Assembly: GCF_001187865.1 (NCBI RefSeq)
Contig: NZ_LGIT01000004.1
Coordinates: forward strand, 310,001 to 374,000
Reading direction: 5' to 3'
Source of the DNA: Klebsiella sp. RIT-PI-d
GTDB taxonomy: Bacteria > Pseudomonadota > Gammaproteobacteria > Enterobacterales > Enterobacteriaceae
Length of the DNA stretch: 64,000 nucleotides
Each line of letters opens with the position of its first letter. The first letter of the stretch is position 1. The position numbers and the translations under genes were made by a program. Positions 33,073 to 42,189 of this stretch are shown piece after piece. Below the pieces are notes generated by a model. The model saw only the letters and a program-made list of their open reading frames with translations. It was not told where the DNA came from and ran no database searches.

Positions 33073-35175
33073 TTGTATCTGTTTGAAAGCCTGAATCAGC
33101 TGATTCAACATTACCTGCCAGAAGACCAGATTAAACGTCTTCGGCAGGCATATCTCGTTGCACGTGACGCTCACGAGGGCCAGACACGTTCAAGCGGTGA
33201 ACCCTATATCACGCACCCGGTCGCGGTAGCCTGCATTCTGGCCGAGATGAAACTCGACTATGAAACGCTGATGGCCGCGCTGCTGCATGATGTGATCGAA
33301 GATACCCCCGCCACCTACCAGGATATGGAACAGCTGTTTGGCAAAAGCGTTGCCGAGCTGGTAGAGGGGGTTTCTAAGCTTGATAAGCTCAAATTCCGCG
33401 ATAAGAAAGAGGCTCAGGCCGAAAACTTTCGCAAGATGATCATGGCGATGGTGCAGGACATCCGCGTCATTCTCATCAAACTTGCTGACCGCACCCATAA
33501 TATGCGCACGCTGGGCTCATTACGCCCGGATAAGCGTCGCCGCATTGCCCGTGAAACCCTCGAAATCTACAGTCCGCTGGCGCACCGTTTAGGTATCCAT
33601 CACATCAAAACCGAACTCGAAGAGTTGGGCTTTGAAGCGTTGCACCCGAACCGCTATCGCGTGATTAAAGAGGTGGTGAAAGCCGCGCGTGGGAACCGTA
33701 AGGAGATGATTCAGAAAATCCTCTCTGAAATCGAAGGGCGTTTGCAGGAGGCGGGCATTCCGTGTCGTGTCAGCGGGCGCGAGAAACATCTTTACTCGAT
33801 TTACTGCAAAATGGTGCTTAAAGAGCAGCGTTTTCACTCCATCATGGACATCTACGCTTTCCGCGTCATTGTCCACGACGCCGACACCTGCTATCGCGTA
33901 CTGGGCCAGATGCACAGTCTGTACAAGCCGCGTCCGGGCCGCATGAAAGACTATATAGCCATTCCGAAAGCAAACGGCTATCAGTCTTTGCACACCTCCA
34001 TGATCGGCCCGCACGGTGTGCCAGTAGAAGTGCAGGTGCGTACCGAAGACATGGACCAGATGGCAGAAATGGGTGTTGCGGCGCACTGGGCATACAAAGA
34101 GCACGGTGAAACCAGCACCACGGCGCAAATCCGCGCTCAGCGCTGGATGCAAAGCCTGCTTGAGCTGCAGCAGAGCGCCGGAAGTTCCTTCGAATTTATC
34201 GAGAGCGTTAAATCCGATCTCTTCCCCGATGAAATTTACGTTTTCACGCCGGAAGGGCGCATTGTCGAGCTACCTGCCGGTGCGACACCCGTCGACTTCG
34301 CTTATGCCGTGCATACGGATATAGGCCATGCCTGCGTGGGTGCACGCGTCGATCGTCAGCCTTATCCACTCTCGCAGCCGCTGACCAGCGGTCAGACCGT
34401 TGAGATTATTACTGCGCCTGGCGCGCGTCCTAATGCGGCGTGGCTGAACTTTGTCGTTAGCTCAAAAGCACGCGCCAAGATTCGCCAGCTGCTGAAGAAT
34501 CTTAAGCGCGACGACTCCGTTAGTCTCGGCCGACGCCTGCTCAATCATGCACTGGGCGGCAGCCGCAAACTGGCAGAAATTCCGCAGGAAAGTATTCAAC
34601 GCGAACTTGATCGCATGAAGCTTGCTTCGCTGGACGATTTGCTGGCAGAAATAGGTTTGGGCAATGCGATGAGCGTGGTGGTGGCGAAGAATCTCCAGCA
34701 GGGTAATGCTACTGTTGTGCAGCAGAGTAGCGGGCATTTGCCTATCAAGGGCGCCGACGGCGTACTAATTACCTTCGCTAAGTGTTGTCGCCCGATCCCA
34801 GGCGATCCGATCATCGCTCACGTCAGTCCAGGTAAAGGTCTGGTTATTCACCATGAATCCTGTCGTAACATTCGCGGCTATCAAAAAGAGCCGGAGAAAT
34901 TTATGGCGGTCGAGTGGGATAAAGAGATCGCTCAGGAATTTATTACCGAGATCAAAGTCGATATGTTCAACCATCAGGGCGCGCTGGCAAACCTGACGGC
35001 GGCTATCAACACTGCATCGTCGAATATTCAGAGCCTGAACACGGAAGAGAAAGACGGCCGCGTTTACAGCGCCTTTATTCGCCTCACCGCGCGCGACCGC
35101 GTACAGCTGGCGAATATTATGCGCAAAATTCGCGTGATGCCGGATGTCATCAAAGTCACCCGTAACCGAAATTAG
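33073..35175 (+). CDS. spoT: Bifunctional (p)ppGpp synthetase/hydrolase SpoT
   Basis: Controls the stringent alarmone. 700 residues (E. coli 702). Domains: HD hydrolase (HDVIEDTP around 72-79, active), synthetase (weak in SpoT), TGS (EIYVFTPEGRIVELPAGATPVDFAYAVH, about 388-415), helical and conserved-cysteine region (CCRPIPGDPI, about 575), and a C-terminal ACT domain. The two-residue difference falls in the variable linker after VAKNLQQGN. TTG start at 33073, as the conserved N-terminus MYLFESLNQL requires. Confidence 0.96.
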   Translation: MYLFESLNQLIQHYLPEDQIKRLRQAYLVARDAHEGQTRSSGEPYITHPVAVACILAEMKLDYETLMAALLHDVIEDTPATYQDMEQLFGKSVAELVEGVSKLDKLKFRDKKEAQAENFRKMIMAMVQDIRVILIKLADRTHNMRTLGSLRPDKRRRIARETLEIYSPLAHRLGIHHIKTELEELGFEALHPNRYRVIKEVVKAARGNRKEMIQKILSEIEGRLQEAGIPCRVSGREKHLYSIYCKMVLKEQRFHSIMDIYAFRVIVHDADTCYRVLGQMHSLYKPRPGRMKDYIAIPKANGYQSLHTSMIGPHGVPVEVQVRTEDMDQMAEMGVAAHWAYKEHGETSTTAQIRAQRWMQSLLELQQSAGSSFEFIESVKSDLFPDEIYVFTPEGRIVELPAGATPVDFAYAVHTDIGHACVGARVDRQPYPLSQPLTSGQTVEIITAPGARPNAAWLNFVVSSKARAKIRQLLKNLKRDDSVSLGRRLLNHALGGSRKLAEIPQESIQRELDRMKLASLDDLLAEIGLGNAMSVVVAKNLQQGNATVVQQSSGHLPIKGADGVLITFAKCCRPIPGDPIIAHVSPGKGLVIHHESCRNIRGYQKEPEKFMAVEWDKEIAQEFITEIKVDMFNHQGALANLTAAINTASSNIQSLNTEEKDGRVYSAFIRLTARDRVQLANIMRKIRVMPDVIKVTRNRN

Positions 35176-35178
35176 TTT

Positions 35179-35868
35179 ATGAACCCACAGCGTTATGCGC
35201 GTATTCGTGAAATGCTCGCCAGACGTCAGCCCGATCTGACGGTGTGTATGGAGCAGGTTTATAAACCCCATAACGTCTCGGCAATTATTCGTACCGCGGA
35301 TGCCATCGGCGTGCATAAAGTCCATGCCGTCTGGCCGGGTGATCGACTGCGTACCATGGCCTCTGCGGCGGCGGGAAGCAATAGCTGGGTAGCGGTCAAA
35401 ACGCACCGCACCATCACAGATGCGGTAACGCATCTTAAAGCCTCCGGTATGCAGATTCTGGCGACCCACCTTTCGCCTGAAGCCGTCGACTTTCGTGACA
35501 TCGACTATACCCTGCCGACCTGCATCATGCTGGGACAGGAAAAAACCGGCATTACCGAGGAAGCATTAGCCCTGGCCGATAGCGATATTATTGTTCCGAT
35601 GGTCGGTATGGTGCAGTCGCTGAACGTTTCCGTCGCCTCGGCATTAATCCTCTATGAAGCACAGCGCCAGCGACAGAATGCCGGCATGTATCAGCGCCAG
35701 AACAGCACGCTGCCGGAAGACGAGCAGCAACGTCTGTTGTTTGAGGGCGGTTATCCGGTGCTGGCACGCGTTGCGAAGCGTAAAGGTCTGCCCTATCCGC
35801 AGGTGAACGATCAGGGTGAAATTGATGCTGATGCCGCCTGGTGGGCCACCATGCAGGCGGCAGGGTAA
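35179..35868 (+). CDS. trmH: tRNA (guanosine(18)-2'-O)-methyltransferase
   Basis: SPOUT-class enzyme methylating the ribose of G18 in the tRNA D-loop. 229 residues as in E. coli. The SPOUT knot motifs are NVSAIIRTADAIGV (about 30), MLGQEKTGITEEAL (about 115) and IVPMVGMVQSLNVSVASALILYEA (about 135-158). Three bases after spoT and three before recG, so the genes are tightly co-translated. Confidence 0.96.
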   Translation: MNPQRYARIREMLARRQPDLTVCMEQVYKPHNVSAIIRTADAIGVHKVHAVWPGDRLRTMASAAAGSNSWVAVKTHRTITDAVTHLKASGMQILATHLSPEAVDFRDIDYTLPTCIMLGQEKTGITEEALALADSDIIVPMVGMVQSLNVSVASALILYEAQRQRQNAGMYQRQNSTLPEDEQQRLLFEGGYPVLARVAKRKGLPYPQVNDQGEIDADAAWWATMQAAG

Positions 35869-35871
35869 ATC

Positions 35872-37953
35872 ATGCAGGGCCGGTTGCTGGACGCCATTCC
35901 GCTGAATGCTCTTACGGGCGTCGGTGCGGCGCAAAGCAGCAAACTGTCAAAAATCGGTCTGAATACCGTGCAGGACTTACTCCTGCATCTGCCATTACGC
36001 TATGAGGATCGTACGCAACTCTATGCTATTGGCGATCTGCTTCCCGGTATTTACGTTACCGTAGAGGGTGAAGTTCTGAACAGCACGATCACATTCGGCG
36101 GTCGCCGGATGATGACCTGTCAGATAAGCGACGGCTCCGGCATCCTCACCCTGCGCTTTTTCAATTTTAACGCGGCGATGAAAAATAGCCTCGCCACCGG
36201 TCGGCGCGTTCTGGCTTACGGTGAAGCAAAACGCGGTAAGTACGGTGCGGAGATGATCCACCCCGAATATCGGGTGCAGGGTGATTTAAGCACTCCTGAA
36301 TTGCAGGAGACGCTGACGCCGGTCTATCCGACGACGGAGGGGGTCAAGCAGGCAACCCTGCGCAAACTCACCGATCAGGCGCTGGATCTACTGGATACCT
36401 GCGCCATTCCCGAACTGCTGCCCCCGCAGCTGGCACAAGGCATGATGACCCTGCCAGAGGCTCTGCGCACGCTTCATCGTCCACCGCCATCGCTACAGCT
36501 GGCCGATCTCGATACCGGGCAACATCCGGCTCAGCGACGTCTTATTCTGGAAGAGCTGCTGGCGCATAATCTCAGTATGCTTGCGCTGCGCGCAGGAGCC
36601 CAGCGCTACCATGCCCAGACTCTCAGCCAGCAGGATGCGTTAAAACAGCGTTTTCTCGCGTCTCTGCCGTTTAAACCGACCGGCGCTCAAACGCGCGTCG
36701 TGGCTGAAATTGAGAATGATATGGCGCTGGATTACCCAATGATGCGTCTGGTGCAGGGTGATGTTGGCTCCGGTAAAACGCTGGTTGCCGCCCTTGCCGC
36801 CCTGCGCGCAATCGCGCACGGTAAGCAGGTGGCGTTAATGGCCCCTACTGAACTGCTTGCCGAACAGCACGCCATTAATTTCCGCAGCTGGTTTGAACCG
36901 CTTGGCGTCCAGGTTGGCTGGCTGGCGGGTAAACAAAAAGGCAAGGCGCGCATTGCACAGCAGGATGCCATTGCCAGCGGTCAGGTCCAGATGGTGGTGG
37001 GCACTCACGCTATCTTTCAGGAACAGGTGCAGTTTAACGGTCTGGCGCTGGTGATCATTGATGAACAGCATCGATTTGGCGTTCACCAGCGGCTGGCACT
37101 ATGGGAAAAAGGCCAGCAGCAGGGTTTTCATCCTCATCAGCTCATCATGACTGCGACGCCTATTCCGCGCACGCTGGCAATGACCGCCTATGCCGATCTT
37201 GATACTTCCGTTATTGATGAACTGCCGCCTGGCCGTACCCCGGTGACCACCGTGGCCATCCCGGATACTCGCCGTAGCGATATTATTAACCGGGTGCGTA
37301 ACGCCTGCACCACTGAAGGCCGTCAGGCATACTGGGTATGTACGCTCATTGAAGAGTCCGACTTGCTGGAAGCGCAGGCCGCTGAAGCGACGTGGGAAGA
37401 GCTGAAGCTGGCTCTGCCTGAGCTGAATATAGGGCTGGTACATGGCCGGATGAAACCGGCTGAAAAGCAGGCGGTCATGCAGTCTTTTAAGCAGAGCGAG
37501 CTGCATCTGCTGATAGCCACTACGGTGATTGAGGTTGGCGTGGATGTACCTAACGCCAGCCTGATGATTATCGAAAACCCGGAGCGGCTGGGTCTGGCCC
37601 AGCTTCACCAGCTGCGGGGACGCGTTGGACGTGGCGCGGTCGCCTCCCACTGCGTCCTGCTCTATAAATCGCCGCTGTCCAGAACCGCGCAAAAACGCTT
37701 ACAGGTCCTGCGCGACAGCACCGATGGCTTCGTGATCGCCCAAAAAGATCTCGAAATCCGCGGACCGGGCGAATTACTGGGAACTCGTCAAACCGGTAAT
37801 GCGGAATTCAAAGTCGCAGATTTACTGCGCGATCAGGCGATGATCCCCGAAGTTCAGCGCCTGGCACGCCATATTCACGAACGTTATCCTGAGCAGGCCA
37901 TTGCCCTTATTGAGCGCTGGATGCCGGAAACAGAACGCTATTCAAACGCCTGA
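35872..37953 (+). CDS. recG: ATP-dependent DNA helicase RecG
   Basis: Branch-migrating helicase that regresses stalled forks and processes R-loops and Holliday junctions. 693 residues as in E. coli. An N-terminal wedge/OB domain (about 1-160) is followed by helicase motifs: QGDVGSGKT (I, about 297), DEQHRFG (II, about 396), TATPIPRT (III), and IATTVIEVGVDVPNAS plus QLRGRVGRG (V/VI, about 550-585). Last gene of the gmk-recG operon. In E. coli the convergent gltS follows; here the sequence passes into the glpX upstream region. Confidence 0.97.
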   Translation: MQGRLLDAIPLNALTGVGAAQSSKLSKIGLNTVQDLLLHLPLRYEDRTQLYAIGDLLPGIYVTVEGEVLNSTITFGGRRMMTCQISDGSGILTLRFFNFNAAMKNSLATGRRVLAYGEAKRGKYGAEMIHPEYRVQGDLSTPELQETLTPVYPTTEGVKQATLRKLTDQALDLLDTCAIPELLPPQLAQGMMTLPEALRTLHRPPPSLQLADLDTGQHPAQRRLILEELLAHNLSMLALRAGAQRYHAQTLSQQDALKQRFLASLPFKPTGAQTRVVAEIENDMALDYPMMRLVQGDVGSGKTLVAALAALRAIAHGKQVALMAPTELLAEQHAINFRSWFEPLGVQVGWLAGKQKGKARIAQQDAIASGQVQMVVGTHAIFQEQVQFNGLALVIIDEQHRFGVHQRLALWEKGQQQGFHPHQLIMTATPIPRTLAMTAYADLDTSVIDELPPGRTPVTTVAIPDTRRSDIINRVRNACTTEGRQAYWVCTLIEESDLLEAQAAEATWEELKLALPELNIGLVHGRMKPAEKQAVMQSFKQSELHLLIATTVIEVGVDVPNASLMIIENPERLGLAQLHQLRGRVGRGAVASHCVLLYKSPLSRTAQKRLQVLRDSTDGFVIAQKDLEIRGPGELLGTRQTGNAEFKVADLLRDQAMIPEVQRLARHIHERYPEQAIALIERWMPETERYSNA

Positions 37954-38091
37954 CACACTACCACGCCTTGTTTTTAAAGCAGATAACGCGTTCCCGATGG
38001 ACTGTGTAAAAGAGTACTCCGCCTCCCGGTAGGGTTGCTGATGTTCGCTGTGCTAAACTGCGCACAATTTTTCTTCTTATATGAGTTGGCA

Positions 38092-39102
38092 ATGAAACGG
38101 GAACTGGCAATCGAATTCTCGCGCGTCACTGAAGCAGCGGCGCTGGCAGGGTATAAATGGTTAGGGCGAGGCGATAAAAATATCGCCGATGGCGCGGCGG
38201 TTAACGCAATGCGGATTATGCTCAATCAGGTCAATATTGACGGCACTATCGTGATTGGTGAAGGCGAAATCGACGAAGCACCTATGCTCTACATCGGTGA
38301 GCGTGTTGGCACAGGTCAGGGCGACGCGGTCGATATTGCCGTTGATCCTATTGAAGGGACCCGCATGACCGCGATGGGCCAGGCGAATGCGCTGGCCGTG
38401 CTGGCCGTGGGCGATAAAGGCAGCTTCCTGAATGCACCAGATATGTATATGGAGAAGCTAATTGTCGGACCTGGAGCCAAAGGCGTAATCGATCTTAATC
38501 TGCCCCTGGCTGATAACCTGTGCAATGTTGCCGCCGCACTTGGCAAACCGTTAAGCGAGTTGACCGTAACTATTCTTGCCAAGCCACGTCATGATGGCGT
38601 TATCGCCGAAATGCAGCAGCTGGGCGTACGCGTGTTTGCGATCCCGGATGGCGACGTTGCCGCGTCTATTTTAACCTGCATGCCGGACAGCGAAGTTGAC
38701 GTTTTGTATGGCATTGGCGGCGCGCCGGAGGGTGTAGTATCGGCGGCGGTGATCCGCGCCCTGGATGGCGATATGAACGGTCGCCTGCTGGCGCGTCATA
38801 CGGTCAAAGGCGATAGCGAAGAGAATCGTCGTATTGGTGAGCAAGAGCTGGCCCGCTGTCAGGACATGGGGATCGTCGCCGGAAAGGTGCTGCGTCTCGA
38901 TGACATGGCGCGCAACGACAACGTCGTCTTTTCTGCAACCGGTATTACCAAAGGCGATCTGCTGGATGGCATCAGCCGTAAGGGTAATATTGCGACCACT
39001 GAAACCCTGTTGATCCGTGGCAAGTCGCGTACCATTCGCCGCATTCAGTCAATTCATTATCTGGATCGCAAAGACGTCGATATTCAGCGTCACATCCTGT
39101 GA
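38092..39102 (+). CDS. glpX: Fructose-1,6-bisphosphatase class II
   Basis: Metal-dependent FBPase supporting gluconeogenesis from glycerol. 336 residues as in E. coli. Begins MKRELAIEFSRV; the metal/substrate motifs are GEGEIDEAPMLY (about 55), DPIEGTRMTAMG (about 84) and GGAPEGVVSAAVI (about 208). The open frame extends upstream to 38035 without family support. Normally the third gene of glpFKX; here it lies 21 kb left of glpF-glpK, downstream of recG, and must use a local promoter or recG read-through. Confidence 0.96.
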   Translation: MKRELAIEFSRVTEAAALAGYKWLGRGDKNIADGAAVNAMRIMLNQVNIDGTIVIGEGEIDEAPMLYIGERVGTGQGDAVDIAVDPIEGTRMTAMGQANALAVLAVGDKGSFLNAPDMYMEKLIVGPGAKGVIDLNLPLADNLCNVAAALGKPLSELTVTILAKPRHDGVIAEMQQLGVRVFAIPDGDVAASILTCMPDSEVDVLYGIGGAPEGVVSAAVIRALDGDMNGRLLARHTVKGDSEENRRIGEQELARCQDMGIVAGKVLRLDDMARNDNVVFSATGITKGDLLDGISRKGNIATTETLLIRGKSRTIRRIQSIHYLDRKDVDIQRHIL

Positions 39103-39209
39103 ATATCCCCCGCCGTTAACAGCGGGAGTGCTGTACCACGCCGGCACCGTGGAGATGACAAATCCACATTGTACTCTCTCCGGTCTGCCGTTTAACCGGT
39201 CCGCCTGAA

Positions 39210-39236
39210 ACGTCTGCCCCTGCAGGCGTTTTTTGT
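39210..39236 (+). terminator. Terminator downstream of glpX
   Basis: Imperfect stem CGTCTGC/GCAGGCG with a CCCT loop followed by six T, about 110 bases after the glpX stop. The rest of the 285-base spacer before fpr holds no ORF of note and must contain the fpr promoter. I did not find a clear SoxS site. Confidence 0.7.
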
Positions 39237-39387
39237 TGAAGCAGGATAAAACGGCGTACTGAAGGAGAAATGTTACGCCGTGGATTATCTGGAATAATTT
39301 GTCCTGGAGAGCTTTTCAGCCCTTCAGGGCTGGAAATGTTAACGCTGAGCAACGAAAATAAGATAACGAAATCAAGAGGAGACTATC

Positions 39388-40134
39388 ATGGCGGACTGGG
39401 TAACAGGCAAAGTAACCAAAGTTGAATACTGGACCGATGCGCTGTTCAGCCTCACCGTACATGCTCCCGTTCAGCCGTTTACCGCCGGGCAGTTTACAAA
39501 GCTTGGGCTTGAAATCGATGGCGAGCGCGTTCAGCGCGCCTACTCCTATGTCAATGCACCGCATAATCCCGATCTGGAGTTTTATCTGGTAACTGTGCCG
39601 GAAGGGAAACTCAGCCCAAAACTGGCAGCATTAAAACCTGGCGATGATGTTCAGCTTGTCAGCGAAGCGGCGGGTTTTTTCGTGCTGGAAGAGGTGCCTG
39701 ACTGCCAGACACTGTGGATGCTGGCGACGGGAACGGCGCTCGGCCCTTATCTTTCTATTTTACAGGAGGGTAAGGATCTGGAACGCTTTGAGAATCTGGT
39801 GCTGGTCCACGCGGTGCGTTACGCGGCGGATCTGAGCTATCTGCCGCTGATGCTGGAACTGCAGCGGCGTTATGAAGGTAAGTTACGTATTCAAACCGTG
39901 GTCAGTCGCGAAACGGTTGCCGGTTCGCTGACCGGCCGGGTTCCGGCGCTGATTGAAAGCGGTGCGCTGGAAGCTGCTACCGGACTACCGTTAACGCCTG
40001 ATACCAGTCATGTCATGCTGTGCGGCAATCCGCAGATGGTACGTGACACGCAGCAATTACTGAAAGATACCCGGCAGATGACCAAACACCTGCGTCGTCG
40101 TCCGGGCCATATGACGGCTGAACACTACTGGTAA
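39388..40134 (+). CDS. fpr: Ferredoxin/flavodoxin--NADP+ reductase
   Basis: FAD enzyme moving electrons from NADPH to flavodoxin or ferredoxin; SoxRS-induced in E. coli. 248 residues as in E. coli. FAD-binding RAYSYVNAP (about 50) and NADP-binding MLATGTALGPYLS (about 111-123); C-terminus MTAEHYW. AGAGGAG precedes the ATG. Its stop abuts the convergent yiiR stop with no spacer. Confidence 0.96.
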   Translation: MADWVTGKVTKVEYWTDALFSLTVHAPVQPFTAGQFTKLGLEIDGERVQRAYSYVNAPHNPDLEFYLVTVPEGKLSPKLAALKPGDDVQLVSEAAGFFVLEEVPDCQTLWMLATGTALGPYLSILQEGKDLERFENLVLVHAVRYAADLSYLPLMLELQRRYEGKLRIQTVVSRETVAGSLTGRVPALIESGALEAATGLPLTPDTSHVMLCGNPQMVRDTQQLLKDTRQMTKHLRRRPGHMTAEHYW

Positions 40135-40554
40135 TCAGCGAAATTTCACGTCCAGCGTCTCTTTGCCGAATTTATTCTCGCCCTGGGTGCCCATAAATGC
40201 ACCCAGTTCAATCAGCATCATGACCATGATTAGCGTCGGAATAAAGCGTCCCACGACCCACTGCCAGACGCCCGGCAAAACCGCCCAGTTTCCCGCCAGC
40301 AGCATCCACGCCAGTACAAAAAGTAGCGCCCACAGACCCGATTTATCGCGATCGTGAAGCCGTTTTATCACTACCGTTGCGGTAGGCCACTGCAGGCAAA
40401 CTAACGCAAAGGCGGCAATTTGCATATCGATCAGGTTGCTGCCTGCAAGGGTAAAGAGGCAAAACATCGCCACAAACCAAATTGCGATCCAAATCCAAAA
40501 GTCACGGCGTCCAATACGCCCTTTGATTGAAAACAACCACTGCTGTAGGGTCAT
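40135..40554 (-). CDS. yiiR: DUF805 inner-membrane protein YiiR
   Basis: 139-residue membrane protein with about four hydrophobic segments. The DUF805 start is visible: QQWLFSIKGRIGRRDFWIW, with VVIKRLHDRDKSGLWALL in mid-protein. No function is established. Position between fpr and yiiQ is conserved with E. coli. Divergent from yiiQ with 113 bases between the starts. Confidence 0.9.
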   Translation of the reverse strand: MTLQQWLFSIKGRIGRRDFWIWIAIWFVAMFCLFTLAGSNLIDMQIAAFALVCLQWPTATVVIKRLHDRDKSGLWALLFVLAWMLLAGNWAVLPGVWQWVVGRFIPTLIMVMMLIELGAFMGTQGENKFGKETLDVKFR

Positions 40555-40667
40555 GCTCTCGTCCTTATTATGTTATTGCGCGTAGTTTACCCTGGAGTCG
40601 TCAGTTTTTGACAAGTCCCCCGGTTATCGCTTTAATCGTGAGCAGATTTATGAAAAGGCGATCGTTG

Positions 40668-41264
40668 ATGAAAAGATGGGGAATACTGTTTTTACTGTGG
40701 CTGGCAGGCTTTACCGCAGGCGCACCGGCGCTGGCGGAAGACACGTCTGGCATGACAGCCCCTTATTTGCTGGCGGGTTCCCCCACGTTTGATCAATCCA
40801 TCAGCCAGTTCCGGGAAACCTTTAATACCGACAATCCCGGCCTGCCGCTGAACGAGTTTCGCGCCATTGGAGGGGGGAAAGATCGTGCAAACCTGACGCG
40901 CGCCGCCAGCAGAATTAATGAGACGCTGTACGCCTCAACGGCACTGGAGCGCGGCACGCTAAAAATTAAATCAATGCAGATCACCTGGCTGCCAGTGCAG
41001 GGACCCCAGCAAAAATCGGCGAAAGCAAAAGCGTATGAGTATATGAGCGCAATCTTACGTGTTTTTATCCCGACGCTGACAAAAGCGCAAAGTCTGCAAA
41101 AAGTGCAAAAGCTGATCGCGGCCGGTAAAGGCCAGCGCTACTTTGCCGAAACTGATGGCGCAGTGCGCTATGTTGTCGCAGATAACGGTGAAAAAGGACT
41201 GACCTTCGCTGTTGAACCGATTAAGCTGGCGTTATCTGATAGCAGTGAAGGCGACAATAAATGA
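40668..41264 (+). CDS. yiiQ: DUF1454 family exported protein YiiQ
   Basis: 198 residues (E. coli 199), function unknown. N-terminal signal peptide MKRWGILFLLWLAGFTAGAPALA, then mature protein from EDTSG. Family blocks: APYLLAGSPTFDQSISQFRE and YVVADNGEKGLTFAVEPIKLAL near the C-terminus. The ATG at 40668 follows AAGGCG by nine bases; an in-frame ATG at 40650 is less well supported. Precedes tpiA as in E. coli. Confidence 0.9.
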   Translation: MKRWGILFLLWLAGFTAGAPALAEDTSGMTAPYLLAGSPTFDQSISQFRETFNTDNPGLPLNEFRAIGGGKDRANLTRAASRINETLYASTALERGTLKIKSMQITWLPVQGPQQKSAKAKAYEYMSAILRVFIPTLTKAQSLQKVQKLIAAGKGQRYFAETDGAVRYVVADNGEKGLTFAVEPIKLALSDSSEGDNK

Positions 41265-41371
41265 CGAAAAGCAAAGCCTTTGAAGTGATCAATCTCTATA
41301 CTGACTCACAGACCATGCTGCCCTGAGGGGCAGCAATATTCCCTAACTCGCTTACAGCGTGGAGAATTAAA

Positions 41372-42139
41372 ATGCGACATCCTTTAGTGATGGGTAACTG
41401 GAAACTGAACGGCAACCGCCACATGGTAAACGAACTGGTAGCTAACCTGCGTAAAGAGCTGGCTGGCGTAACGGGTTGTGGTGTGGCGATTGCGCCGCCG
41501 GAAATGTACATCGACCTGGCGAAACAAGCTGCTGCAGGTAGTCACATTGTTCTGGGTGCACAAAACGTCGACCTGAATCTGTCCGGCGCATTTACCGGTG
41601 AAACCTCTGCTGAAATGCTGAAAGATATCGGCGCAAAATACATCATCATCGGCCACTCTGAGCGTCGTACTTATCACAAAGAATCTGACGAGCTGATCGC
41701 GAAGAAATTTGCCGTGCTGAAAGAGCAGGGTCTGACCCCGGTTCTGTGCATCGGTGAAACCGAAGCGGAAAATGAAGCGGGTAAAACCGAAGAAGTTTGC
41801 GCACGCCAAATCGACGCAGTTCTGAAAACCCAGGGCGCAGCGGCATTTGAAGGTGTGGTTATCGCTTACGAACCTGTATGGGCAATCGGCACCGGTAAAT
41901 CTGCAACCCCAGCTCAGGCTCAGGCAGTTCACAAATTCATTCGTGACCATATTGCTAAAGCTGACGCTAACATTGCTGAGCAGGTTATCATTCAGTACGG
42001 CGGTTCTGTTAACGCCTCTAACGCTGCCGAGCTGTTCACCCAGCCGGACATCGACGGCGCGCTGGTTGGCGGCGCATCTCTGAAAGCAGATGCTTTCGCC
42101 GTGATCGTTAAAGCAGCAGAAGCCGCTAAACAGGCGTAA
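41372..42139 (+). CDS. tpiA: Triosephosphate isomerase
   Basis: Glycolytic interconversion of DHAP and glyceraldehyde-3-phosphate. 255 residues as in E. coli. Catalytic residues are visible: Lys in MGNWKLNG (about 11), His in IGHSERR (about 95), Glu in [11 protein letters not shown] (about 167), and phosphate-loop GGSVN near 212. Codon use is strongly biased, as expected for a highly expressed gene. Confidence 0.98.
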   Translation: MRHPLVMGNWKLNGNRHMVNELVANLRKELAGVTGCGVAIAPPEMYIDLAKQAAAGSHIVLGAQNVDLNLSGAFTGETSAEMLKDIGAKYIIIGHSERRTYHKESDELIAKKFAVLKEQGLTPVLCIGETEAENEAGKTEEVCARQIDAVLKTQGAAAFEGVVIAYEPVWAIGTGKSATPAQAQAVHKFIRDHIAKADANIAEQVIIQYGGSVNASNAAELFTQPDIDGALVGGASLKADAFAVIVKAAEAAKQA

Positions 42140-42155
42140 TGACGTCTGTTGTCCG

Positions 42156-42184
42156 TGCCGGGCGGCGTATGCGCCTGCCCGGCA
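42156..42184. repeat. REP-like palindrome after tpiA
   Basis: TGCCGGGC ... GCCCGGCA stem with inner GGCG/CGCC pairing around a TATG loop, between the convergent tpiA and the SLC13-type gene. Composition and position fit an enterobacterial REP element. Confidence 0.65.
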
Positions 42185-42189
42185 TATGG

